A stretch of 64,000 nucleotides of DNA from Galerina marginata. Taxonomy: Eukaryota; Basidiomycota; Agaricomycetes; Agaricales; Galerinaceae. A program made the position numbers and the translations under genes. Location: contig JAECYW010000005.1 in NCBI GenBank assembly GCA_023014335.1, positions 2,542,001 to 2,606,000 of the forward strand, given 5' to 3'. Of the stretch, positions 22,475 through 34,067 are shown in pieces. The stretch's first letter is position 1. The number at the start of each line of letters is the position of its first letter. Under the pieces are notes generated by a model. It was given only the letters and a program-made list of their open reading frames with translations. It did not search any database and was not told the origin of the DNA.

Positions 22475-25400
22475 ATGACAAAGGGACGCAAGCCAAAGAA
22501 TCCACCGCCTGACTGTAGGTTTTCCGAATTCCAACATTATCTCGAGGTTAATGTGGATAATTCTTAGTTATCGAAAATTCCGCCGACGGCCTGAAAGTTC
22601 GATGCACCATATGTCTCGCGGCGCGCAAACAAAACGGTGATGGGTGGATCAACAGGGGAAGCATATCTAATCACGTAAAGTCGGACAACCATGCCAACTC
22701 CCTCGAGGCCCAGAGAATCAAAGATTCCGCCGAACAAGCTGGAGAACGGTCCATGCAAGAAGAATGCGCGATGGACGACCACATGGATTTTACTATACTA
22801 TCTTCAATGAACCAGCCTGAAGGTGCTCCAACAGCACACGCTCCTCAGCGAAGCGAGGAAGAACAGAGAATGTGGGACCTCTACACCTTTGGCAACGAAG
22901 TCTTCGATGCAGGAATCGACCATACACTTGCTGCAGCCGAAGAGAGGAAGCGACTGGAGCAGGAAGCCACTGATTTTGATCTCTGGCATGCCACAGATTT
23001 CCTCCCAGAAGAAGATCCAAATGATGGTGAACTACTGCTGGACAAGTTGGAACAAGATGATATCCTTTCCGAGTTGCTAAGGAACGCGCGTAAATATATT
23101 TTGTTGAATTGTTTTCGTACTCTAACGCATATCATGTTATGGATAGACTTAAATGCACCTGATGTGTCGGACATACTTGCTGAAGAGCGGCAAGCGGCAG
23201 GTGAACTCAAGATCTCCGAAGCTTGGTCGCCTTATGAATCGAAGATGGTGAGTAGACTCACTTTTCACCCTCCAACTACCGATTAAATGCACATCTTTTT
23301 CATAATAGATGTTCCTCCTTGATACCCTTGACAACCTTCCCAGAATGCGAATTTCCAACTCGCTTATGAATGTATTTATCTGGGTGCTTCGTGAAGGCGG
23401 CGCCCGCGATGTCCCTTCCTTATATCACCTTCGTCAGGTACAGGCTTCTCTTCGGGAGTCAACTGGCGTACCAACCACACAGCACACCTCTCCTAAAGGC
23501 AACGTCTATTCCATGAATGATCCCCGTACACTGGTGGCCATGGTGCGTAATGTGATTGACTTTACACCATCTGAGATTGAACTTGGATGTTTTATTCCAC
23601 TTAGGACTGGGCCAATCCCACAGTATGCGATCATATCCGTCGCTATCCAGTGATTCCCCGGAATGGTGTTATATCTGAGGTTTATCATGCGCAGAAATGG
23701 AGAAAGGACGTTGACCCACATACATTAAGCCCTATGTATGATGCTGGCAACTGCCACTACTACATTGATGAAGTTGCACGCCTCAAGGATGGTACTTATG
23801 TCATTCCAGTGCGATGGCTGGAGGATGAGGATAGGAATGTCTGTGCAGATGCATATGCCATCAAGTTTGACCACAAGGTATGAATTTTTTACAGGTGACT
23901 GTAATTCATGACACTGACGGCGCTGCAGTTTGTTGCAAGTGTGATTGATAGTGAAACAATTCTGGTACAGGCGTCCGATTTGCAGGACAATTTTCTGGAC
24001 TTAAGAGACAAGCGTTTGCTTCCGGCCTGGAACAGTGAGTCACAAATTCGGTCCGCGTATCAAGCCTGCTCACAAAGCACAGGTCAGACTGTGGAATCTG
24101 GACATCCGGCACGCATGCCTAACCCAGACCGCGCGTTAGCAGAAGGCGATCCCCTATATACCAGCTGGATAGATGTTTTCGGCGATGATGTATCTGGAAA
24201 CCGAACCAAGAGCTGGAATAAACATTGGAATATCTATATCACTCACCGAAACTTACCCCGAAAACTTCTTCAGCAAGAATTCCACACACATTTTGTATCG
24301 ACGTCACCAGTTGCCAGTATTACTGAGCAGTTTCACGGTATTAAACAGGCTATCGAGTATGTTGAGTTTGTTCAAATGCCGGTGCCGTACTAACTATTCG
24401 ATAGGTCAACACATGAGAAGCCTGTGAAGGTCCGTCATGGGAAGTCAGGAGCACAAATGCGGTTCAAGATAAATGTTAATTGCGGCCCAGGGGACAACCC
24501 CGCTCAAAGCGAAGTCTGCGGTCACATTGGTGTAAATGGAAACGAACTATGCAGGAAGTGCCATACTGGTGGGACACACGAAGTTAAAGAATCTGATGAA
24601 GGGTTTCATGGTCTCTTTGAGGTGGGTGACAGTTGTGTCTCTTTTTTCGTGCTTACTAGATCGGAATATTCAGCCTGGTAATCCTCGTTCCGCTGAAGAG
24701 ACCGTCTTGGATGTTGAGTACCAGGTGCAATTGGCCTGTTTGGGTGTAGCCCAGCATGTGCAGACTCAGCAGACTAAGAATGGTGTCAAAGACGCTTACA
24801 CCCAGTATTGGATTGATTACCTGATCGATAAAGCACGGACGCTGCGCAAGGAACAGCCAAGGCGCACTAAGGCTGATATCCAGAGTGAACTACTCACCTG
24901 GGTGCAGGAGCATAAAAGCGAGATTTATAACCCGTTTTTGAAGTTAGACGGTGAGAACTTTCCTGTCGATCTCGCAGTCACCATTTAATCTTATTATTAA
25001 TAGGATTTGATGCTGCCGTTGACACTCCAGTCGAAATTCTTCACACCATTCTTCTGGGCATTGTGAAATACCTATGGCACGGTTCGCATACTTCATGGAC
25101 AGCTAGTCAGAAGCAGACATATTTGGTTCGTTTGCAATCAACTGACGCATCTGGGCTTTCTATACATGCCATACGGGCTAACTACATCATGCAATATGCC
25201 AACTCACTAATTGGACGGCAGTTTAAAACTATTGCCCAGGTCAATGTGTTTCATGTATATGATCTCGTGGACACCACTCGGTTTCTTCTCACTAAAGCAG
25301 TGGGCGAGCTTACCGCGCTCTTGTGGATGCCAGAAATACGAAATATGGAAGAATATCTCGTACGTTCACACTGCGCTGTCCTGTTATTCTCTCAATGATT

Positions 25401-26789
25401 TGTTTGCAGTCAGATGTTGAAATTGCTGCTGCAAATGTTCTCGACCTGTTTGCTTTGATTGACCCATCGAAAATGACCTCCAAGCTGAAACTCCACCTTC
25501 TCGTTCACTTGAAAGCAGATATCCTTCGTTTTGGACCTCTGGTTGGCGTTGCAACCGAGACGTTTGAGTGTTTTAATGCTATCTTTAGGTTCTGCTCTAT
25601 CTACTCAAACCACCTTGCACCAAGTCGAGACATAGCCTTCCAACTGGCCAGTCAAGAAATATTAAAATATCGTCTCACTGGTGGCTGGTGGCCGGCAAGT
25701 GATGGGGAATGGAAGAGACCTGGGCCTTCCGTCCGCAACTTCATCCATGATCATCCGACACTTCAGGCTCTTGTAGGTTGGACAAGCGCTGAAAAGCCTG
25801 TCAAAGGTGGGTCTTGATTTCTACTATATATATAGGTTTTCTTATGATTTTTAGGCTCATTTAGATTGGAGCCACTCAAGCGAGACACAAATAAAAAGAT
25901 TGAGAGCCGAAAGTACATTCCGTGGCTTCAGACGCAAGGGGCTAAGGCTGTGAACTCCTCAGAAGCCATTGATTCACAGTGGACTGCTTGCCGATTTGCT
26001 ATTGCAAGTTCCGGAGATAAGTGTTTAGTAGGATCATGGGTCTTTGCGGCATCACCATTCAATGTAAGCTGGACGTTACTGTCTCGACATACTTACCGTC
26101 AAGCTGATACCCTTTTTATACTAGGTCAATCAATCCATTACTGGCCGTGTTGTTGAAATTTTGGCAGACTCCGAAAGCAAACGTGCTGTCGTTGTGCTCG
26201 ACATTTTTGAAGTCTGTACTACTTGACATGAAATCTTTGGAATGCCAATGCTAGCTCGACGCCATGAAGAAACAATCTATGCTGTTTTGCCTTCTACTGT
26301 ATGTATATCACTGTGAGCTTTATAATCATACATTCTAAATAACATGTGCAGGGTATAGAATTCCTTTACAACGTGCAGCATGACTGCCCTCTTGCAAAAT
26401 GTACAGCATCGGGAAAGCAGCCATTGATACAGGAGCGAGTTGAATCGGGTTTATTCAAAACCTATATTGAACACAAGCCACTTGAACGATTTGTCATCAA
26501 TACCCATGCATTCCACAACGCACACCACCTTCGAGCAGCTTTAGAACGATCACTTGTTGCTCCTATCGTCCTTTATCCACTTGAGGTTCGAAAGGCTAAA
26601 CATGCCGAAATTGCACATAGCCTTCGAACCACGCAGAAAGCCAAGGTAGAAGCACGCGCAGCACAGCAGAAGAAAGACACAATAGTGCCAGCAGGCACAA
26701 CTGGCTCAGTAATACCGAAGAAGCGAGCGAGAACGGAAATGGAAATGGAAGAGGACGACGACGACGTTGAGATGGCGACCCAAGCCTGA
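22475..26789 (+). pseudogene. Zinc-finger transposase-like gene with one internal stop
   Basis: Thirteen exons join in phase: 22475-22514, 22568-23089, 23147-23247, 23309-23542, 23605-23877, 23929-24356, 24405-24621, 24674-24950, 25004-25359, 25410-25806, 25855-26063, 26125-26298 and 26352-26789 (1222 codons). The N-terminus has a C2H2/BED-like finger (Cys26, Cys29, His49, His55). The middle has FGDDVSGNRTKSWNKHWN, a CRKC knuckle and [13 protein letters not shown]. From memory this is a large, highly repeated Agaricomycete family; I infer a transposase relative of CACTA/Plavaka type, but no catalytic triad is proven. The C-terminus is basic (KKRAR) then acidic. Codon 1052 is TGA (26224-26226) where I expect Arg; CGA to TGA is a single CpG transition. 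Everything else is intact, so inactivation is recent or readthrough is possible. Confidence 0.7.
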
Positions 26790-28150
26790 TGCTCTTTTCG
26801 ACGCTCTGACATGCTCGCGGCTGTCTTCTAGATACTATAACATTTGCAGCGGAGGCGGGAAGGAAGAAGGGATTATATATCATCATAATAATGACTTGAA
26901 TTTTGACTGGCGAAGAGTTTCTTTGGACAGCCTATGCAAGGACGACCTGGTCTGGCTTGACATCAGCCGCCATTCGTTGAACCTCGGCATTGCCGACACA
27001 CCGATAAATCCTGCTGTCGTCCAGAACTCCACATATATCAAGCCGGTCAGAAAGGCGTGTCCGCCTTGCCCGGGGGTGTATAATACTGAGGCCATGGATA
27101 CCAAAGCTATCTCCTCCAAAGATACGGAACCCGGAATCAATGCGAGATCAAGAAGCTGAGGTTGAACAAAGAAACAGACCAAGAGCCGCGGTGTATGGTC
27201 CATCTGTCCACTGAATTTCGGAGGTTAACCTGCCGATAGAGAGTCTGCTAAAGCAGCACGGGCTGTCAAGAAAGTCATATGCAGCAGTTGTAAACCTGAA
27301 ATGTTCTGTCAGATGATGCAGATGCTTATCGATATACGGATTTCTAAGACGGAACGTTAGGCACTGTAATTTCGGACCAGAATGGCGCCGACTTAAGTTA
27401 TTGGCATGATTTTGGCTGTCCATATTTAGACTCACCGAGTTCTCGTCCTCTTTGTCTCACCATTTTTTACGTCTTTGATTATTCTCTTGTTTATAGGGAC
27501 GGTTCAGGCAAGGCTGCTATTACAGAAGGAACCGTTACATCTGCCGCCTGACTTTCCTAGACTCGACGACCCGGACGATGATCACCCCTCCTGTGCTGCG
27601 TACTTATGGGCCTCCATCGCATGATAGTTAGTGTGCAGCTTGTTTCCTTTGGTTTCTCGTAAATAAGGGTATATAGATGTCTTGACAAGTTGACGTCTGG
27701 CGGCAACGTTTCGATTCATCCAAAACTTCCTCGTTTTGGGAGGGACTCGAGTGGAAGCTCGTTTGCACGGTAAGCTTTTCTCCTTCTTTCTTATTCTTGG
27801 CACTAAGCTCATCACTTTTTATGCATATTCAGTTCCCTCTATCAATTCGTCAATTGCCTGTTTAAACTACGCTGTTGATGGTTATGTTCTCCCGTACTCT
27901 TCTAATCGTGCACCTGGAATCCTCGTAATTCACCATTAAAAGTAAAAAATATGTCTACGTTATACTCTTGTAACAAAAGAATTTACGTTTGCGTCAAGAA
28001 TCGAAGCGCCGTATGGAAAAAGTTGCGACTTTGGAGAAGCAGTTGGAAAAAAATCTATACTCAGGGCTCGGGTCATTATTAAGCACCGGCCCGGTATTAC
28101 TCTTACGTGTCAATTGTGTCTGCTTCGTCACCAAATTCGTTATCTTGGAC
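26790..28150. other. Stretch without supported gene
   Basis: I see no exon chain or domain. The segment at about 28085-28130 resembles the leader of deaminase gene A (near 1115-1150) and probably belongs to the 5' region of the third deaminase gene. Confidence 0.4.
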
Positions 28151-30743
28151 ATGATTTACCGTATTACTGATACCCTAAAGAAACCTGTCGTGGCCGCCCT
28201 GCACTCAGCTCTCGACCTCACAATTCCCAACAGCACTCATTCATCCAGCCCCCTCTCAAAACCCAGCGATGTCCCCGAAAACATGCAGGTTTTTAGAACC
28301 ATTACCACCCTGCTAGCCCAGCTTCAACATACGGTACCCTTCAAACCTGGCGACAACCTGGAAAAGAAAGAACGGAGGAGCTCGCAGACGCCCCAGGAAC
28401 TGAGGATATCCGATGCGTTCGCTCAATTGGCTGTCTCTCAGCACAATGCAGTCGCAGTTTCAACAATTGCCGGCTGGGACCTTGGCTTGATAGCCTGCGC
28501 AGATCAGGATACGACTCACAGTAGCGGAAGTATGGACCGGTCTGAAGCACAATCAACAAGTCTAGTCGGCGAAGTTGCAGAATTCGTTTCAAAGTGCTGG
28601 AACTTTATTTTTACGAGGAACGACCGTGAAGCCGACCCAGCCAGTGAAGCATATCCCATCATCATCACTCCAGAAGAGCCGAAGGACCTTGGGAATCGGA
28701 CAGCACACGAATACATGAAAAGCCTCGAGACAGCTTGGTGAGTGCTGTATAGGAACCTCGTTATCAATGCACTCAGCATTCACTGCTGTATCACAGGGTC
28801 CAGCCATCGCTATCAACTCATCTATGGACCTTAACGACCGTCCTTATGGAGGACTCTCGGAAGAGTGAAGATATGAAATTTCGCACTCGGCTCTCTGAAG
28901 ACCTCTTCAAGTACACAGCGGCTATATCACGCCAAAGGGTAAAGCGACGAATCACCCATCGACACTCACGGCCCTTTCTTAACTCTTTGCAAAAAGTGAA
29001 GAACGTTCCCATCCCATCTGAGTCTCTTCAGATATCCAAACTGTCGGGGGATGCTAGACAGGATAAAGAAGAGGCCAGCAATGATTACCTTTTTCTTAAA
29101 TTCATATCTGCTTCCAACAGATTGAAAGCCGACGGGATCCCCATTCTTGCCGCTTCGGTAACAAACCTACTCGATTTAGCCGAACTTGATCTTCCAGGTT
29201 CTCTGATCTACAACGACAAGACATGCAGCGAGTTTCATCAGGTATTACTTGAGCTTCTAGATCACTTCGAGGCAGCCGTGGGGCGCCTTTGTGTCCTCTT
29301 AAACCCAGGTGATCGGGCTGAAGATTTTCCCTTCCAACTAGCCAAGACCCTGACTGATGCCCAGGTGTATGGGTATGCGCTTCTGAGAATGGCCAGGGGC
29401 CAAGCTTTCCGAACGCACCTCGAAAATATCGGGCTGCTGCTTATCAACCACTTTCACGCCGATGCAGCAGAAGACCACCAGTACCATGCTGATGAGTTCG
29501 AGAATGAATGGCTCGGCGAGCCCATGGATACCAGCGACGAAGAGCTCACAGAACTCCTACGCGGTGTTCTCCTACTGAACAAGGACGGGGAAGCTTCACA
29601 AAAGCTGACGAAGACTTACGTCGATTGGTTGCAGCTCATAGTGGCACATTTTAATGCCTCTGAAACTGTTGTCAACTATGTCATGTCCTCCAAATTTCGC
29701 CACCGTGGTATCACCGTTAAGTGCCTGGTAGCTCCCAAGGTATCAACCGACCTATATGACTGGCGAAAACTCTTGGTACACTCAGAATACTTTCCAACAA
29801 GAGATCCTACTTCTGTGGGTACTGCTGCATCTCTGCCCCCCACCACCAACACCGAATTACTTGACTTCCTCGAGAAGGCTACAGCCAAAGCAACACAAGC
29901 TAGGGACTCTTTAGCTGCGGCTAAGGCTGCATTGGCTATGTGGAAGGACCAGCCGCACAGTGCAAAGACAATTCAGCAATTTCATCAGCACATAAAGAAT
30001 ATCGTGGATTTAGGCGGCAAGACCGGCAATGCCGAGATTAATAAACAGTTTCTGGAACCTTTGCTCTCGGAGCTGAAACTTTCGTCGAGGGAAATGGACA
30101 ATGCCAAGATCACCAAAGGGCTAGCAGATTTGCAGACAGTGCTGACGAAAAGGTTTTCTTCCCTCACGGGCCCTGGTATTGGCGGGAAATTCTACTGCAG
30201 CCTGGAAAAACTCAGCTTCAGAGGTGCTTTGCATTGTGAAGCCTCCCTCGCTAGCCTCATCAATAGCGCCAGCAAGCCCGGTCTGCTCGGAAGCGAATTT
30301 AGCGATGTATTGTCACAGGTAAAGGTGATTGTATGCCCTCTTATTCATCCATGACGAAGTCCTCACTTTTCAAAAACAAATGAAAATAGGATTATGGACA
30401 TGTAATCGGGGTTTCAAAACGCTGCTGCCCAGTATGTTCTCATTTCCTAGGCCAGCTGACGGAGGACAGCCAAAAACCATTTATTATACGAGGCTCGCAC
30501 TCCGTTATCACACCGTGCACTTTACCACCATGGACTCCGAGCCCAATTGTGGATTCGATGATCAAGACTTTCGGAACAATTCTAAGACGCGACCTTGTTG
30601 CCCTCAGAGACAGGGAAAGCCTCAGAGCCCCTGAAACTTCCTCAGGCTCAGATACACCTTCCATCGACAATATGGAATTGGATAGAGAACAGCTCAAACA
30701 AGACATATATAGGCCGGTGCAAAGGAGGAAAGTGGAATTTTGA
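28151..30743 (+). CDS. OTT_1508-like predicted nucleic-acid deaminase, diverged copy C
   Basis: Three exons (28151-28737, 28797-30324, 30390-30743) join in phase to 822 aa. The protein aligns along its length with copies A and B: the same first intron position in a Trp codon, the same last intron before the CxxC exon, and shared blocks such as KFYCSLE and CEASLASLI. Active-site motifs are intact: HCE at 675-677 and GVSKRCCPVC with Cys718 and Cys721, then RGSHSV and CTLPPWTP. It lacks the acidic decapeptide array and the intron that follows it in A/B. The donor at 30325 is chosen by homology; a GTAAAG six bases earlier would also keep frame. Clear divergence from A/B with intact motifs suggests function has been maintained. 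Confidence 0.75.
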
Positions 30744-31381
30744 CCCGTCGTGTAATTTTTCTTTCCGCCCTCCCTGCTCTACTCTTCGCCTAGTACATCA
30801 CTCCGGGACGGGCTTTACTGTATTCATGATAATTTCTTGCTTTGTATACCTTATTGTTATGTAGAAACACGCATATGTACTCTGCTCGACTCCTCTGGCC
30901 TGAGGCTCTTGCTTCAAAGGCTATGAGTTGGTGTGGATCTTCAGGAATAGCTTGCAGGACAATAAAAAAGCTGTTAGATCCATGACGGTTTTCTTGCAGG
31001 TGACAGCCATGGTACGATTTCAGCAGGCGCTTTATTATAGGCATCTGGTATTATGTTGAAACCAGATCTCGCTGCTCTCATGAAGCAAGACTTGAAGGGC
31101 TGGATAGGCGATCTGCTCATCGAACTTTCCTCCATGGGATTCAGATGTTTTGTATAAATTATTATCTATATTCATATAACTCAAAGAGAGGGAAACGATA
31201 GCTATTGTCTTCAAACATGAATAGCATCTTATATATTTAGTGTCTACAGTATAATACATAAGAAATCTGACTCGGGCACATCAATCGAGCACATATGACT
31301 CGAGCACCTCAGTCGAGCACATATGACTCGAGTGAAGACACGACGCCAGTATAATAATACAGGTTTGCCTCAGCTTTCATC
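30744..31381. other. Intergenic stretch with short direct repeat
   Basis: No gene supported. At about 31266-31336 the word CGAGCACATATGACTCGAG occurs twice, with related GAGCAC words between, just upstream of the gene starting at 31382. It could be a regulatory repeat. Confidence 0.45.
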
Positions 31382-33597
31382 CATGACACTTCCCTCACGG
31401 TTTGACCGCAGGATGCATCTCCGTGTAAGACTGTTCTCCGTTCTCATCCATTGTTACTGACCAAAATACTGCAGTCTGACGTGCGTGTCAAGCGCCAGTT
31501 CGGCCTCAGCGACAGCGAGTTTTACCCACTTACTGATTTACGCACCAAGTGGATGACCTATGACGAAAAGGTCGCGTATCGCGCGGAGCATGGCGTTCCG
31601 GGCACCATCGACAGGTGGATTGCAGATGGGAAGACACGCACCACGGCGCCTACCAGCAATCCATACAAGCGCGGCCTGACTCTCGAGTATCTATTGTGGC
31701 AAGATGATGTTGAGTGCAGCTTAAACGTTATACACAAGAACGTGGGTATTGATAAAACTCATCTGGGCGTTGCTAATCTTGCTTTTCGTCAGGGACTCGT
31801 CGACGATGGAGTTCAGGACCCCGACGAATTCACACTGACACTCCGTGTTTGTGTCCCACCCACCTGTAGTTGCTACCTTGATATATGACGTCTCACCAAC
31901 TGCCTACCACTATGATACATGCCAGACACACTCTTCCTACCTTCCCAGTTTAGTAGTAATCCACATGATCAGTGGGAGACCACATGACCAGTGAAAATCA
32001 CATGACTGATCAAGTGGGAAATCACATGATGTATGAGAATGATGACAAATATAAAATAATGGCATGAAGGAGGATTGAACCAAAGAACTGAGGTGCAGTC
32101 ACATGACATAGTTCTCACACTCAAAGATCAATGATTTACCAACTGGACCATCAATGCTTATATACATAGGGAAATTATATACCTTATATAGGCTTCCTCC
32201 CTAAAGAAAATAATATGTTCTAAGACATCCAGGGGGGCTATACCCACATATTATACATCAAAATGTCCGTAAAATCAAGGGGAATACGATGGTGTTAGCG
32301 GCGTGACACGTGACGCGCTTTTACGCGTGGGAAACGCGAATTAACGCGTTTTTTAGCGTATTCTCGCGCGCTTTACCCTTAAAAATGCACTTAGCATTAT
32401 ATATTATATATCAATAGAAAGCTACAAATGCAGGCTATTTAACGCATATGTTAGCGTGAGAAATAACGCGCTTTCTGTGACTAAAAATGCCTAAAAGGCG
32501 GTAATTGACGCGTTATTTGCAGCGCACGCACGTGATATATACATATTCGGATTCAGCATAAAAACGCGGTTCTGGTGATATATAATATGTGATGTTAAGT
32601 GTATTTTTAAGGGTAAAGCGCGCGGAAATACGCTAAAAAACGCGTTAATTCGCGTTTCCCACGCGTAAAAGCGCGTCACGTGTCACGCCGCTAACACCAT
32701 CGTATTCCCCTTGATTTTACGGACATTTTGATGTATAATATGTGGGTATAGCCCCCCTGGATGTCTTAGAACATATTATTTTCTTTAGGGAGGAAGCCTA
32801 TATAAGGTATATAATTTCCCTATGTATATAAGCATTGATGGTCCAGTTGGTAAATCATTGATCTTTGAGTGTGAGAACTATGTCATGTGACTGCACCTCA
32901 GGTCTTTGGTTCAATCCTCCTTCATGCCATTATTTTATATTTGTCATCATTCTCATACATCATGTGATTTCCCACTTGATCAGTCATGTGATTTTCACTG
33001 GTCATGTGGTCTCCCACTGATCATGTGGATAATTACTAAATTGGGTGACGTAGGAAGAGTGCCGGCCTGATGTATCATAGTGCAAGGCAGTTTCCTATAT
33101 ATCATATAGAAATGTAGCAGCCATGGCTGTCCCACCGACCGCTGGCTTCTTGCTGTATTACTGGCAGAGTCCTACCGTGGTCATTGACCAATATATTGGA
33201 GACTCTCGTGATGAACTTTCACCTGAATGGCTCAAAATCGTGCGGACAGATTACCGATTCTGGCAGAATCGGAATCTCATGCTGGAGATGATGCTATACT
33301 TTGTGCGTAATATCCCAAACAATGCTAGAGTATCAAAGCAAGTCACATCCTGGTGCAGGGCCATGTCGGTGAGTAACATTTTCCGACCAGAAAGAGAAAC
33401 CACTTACATAGGTTTTGGAGATACCTGCGTCCGGTCTTTCGATCTCTGTTCGTCCTCGGCCTTACTTCGACCCCATCTCGCCCCACAATACTCGTCGCCA
33501 CAAGCCGCGGGCGTCGGACCTGTCCGCTGAAGATGCGCAGAAGCTGAGAGAGACCCTCAATGGGGCTTCGCCATTGCCACTGTGGAGGAGGAAGTAA
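31382..33597 (+). pseudogene. Unknown gene split by foldback element 1
   Basis: Exon 1 is 31382-31423. Exon 2 runs from 31475 to 31860, is interrupted by a 1269-bp foldback element, and resumes at 33137-33368 after the second copy of the 7-bp target duplication. The last exon is 33412-33597. With the insert and one duplication left out, the frame is continuous across the junction and predicts 281 aa. I do not recognise the family; the protein begins MTLPSRFDRRMHLR and ends WRRK and has no obvious motif. As it stands, the reading frame runs into the element and stops at 31886-31888. Splicing out the element is not excluded. Neighbours are the third deaminase gene and the oxygenase-like gene, both on the same strand. 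Confidence 0.7.
31861..33129. mobile_element. Foldback element 1 with 7-bp target duplication
   Basis: The 1269-bp element is flanked by TCCCACC at 31854-31860 and 33130-33136. It begins CACCTGTAG and ends GGCTG. Its arms are about 550 bp each and pair around a centre near 32495, leaving a loop of roughly 150 bp. Each arm contains a tRNA-like module with A-box-like TGGTCCAGTTGGT and B-box-like GGTTCAATCC, and an inner region dense in ACGCG words. No coding capacity is seen, so mobility must come from another element. Same family as 38375-39539. Confidence 0.85.
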
Positions 33598-34067
33598 ATG
33601 CTCTTGCCACCGCTGTAACCGTTCTGTGTTCAGTAGATTTTGAATGGAAGGCAGATTGTTTGTGATATAAGTTGTGCAGGGCTTCAATCGTAAAGCTGTT
33701 CCACCAGGAGAGGAAGCGAGGTTTCGGAGGACTGAGACGATAGGTAGCTCAGATTACCAGCCAGAAAGCATATAGGACGGCCGCACTTACGGTAGAAACG
33801 TCCCATGAAAGTACATGTTCAGACATATATCCGATGTCGCCTATACGGTCTGCCTGTCTTGCAAAGAGATTTCTCAGGGGGAAACGGTGTCCAGAACTGT
33901 CCGGGCCACGGTTGACAGAGTCGTATAGTGGTGTACGGCGATATCTATTATCTTGCAGTCCTGTCTGTGCTTTATAATCAGTCATGTGATGATCTTGCGA
34001 CAGCAGACGCAGCTCAGTGTCAGTGAGTTCACTCTGAAACCCCCATTCCCCCGTACCCGTGCTCTCC
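33598..34067. other. Intergenic stretch containing module X
   Basis: No gene supported. Positions 33720-33912 align in the same orientation with 19308-19523 next to the 852-aa gene. The rest should hold the promoter of the oxygenase-like gene. Confidence 0.6.
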
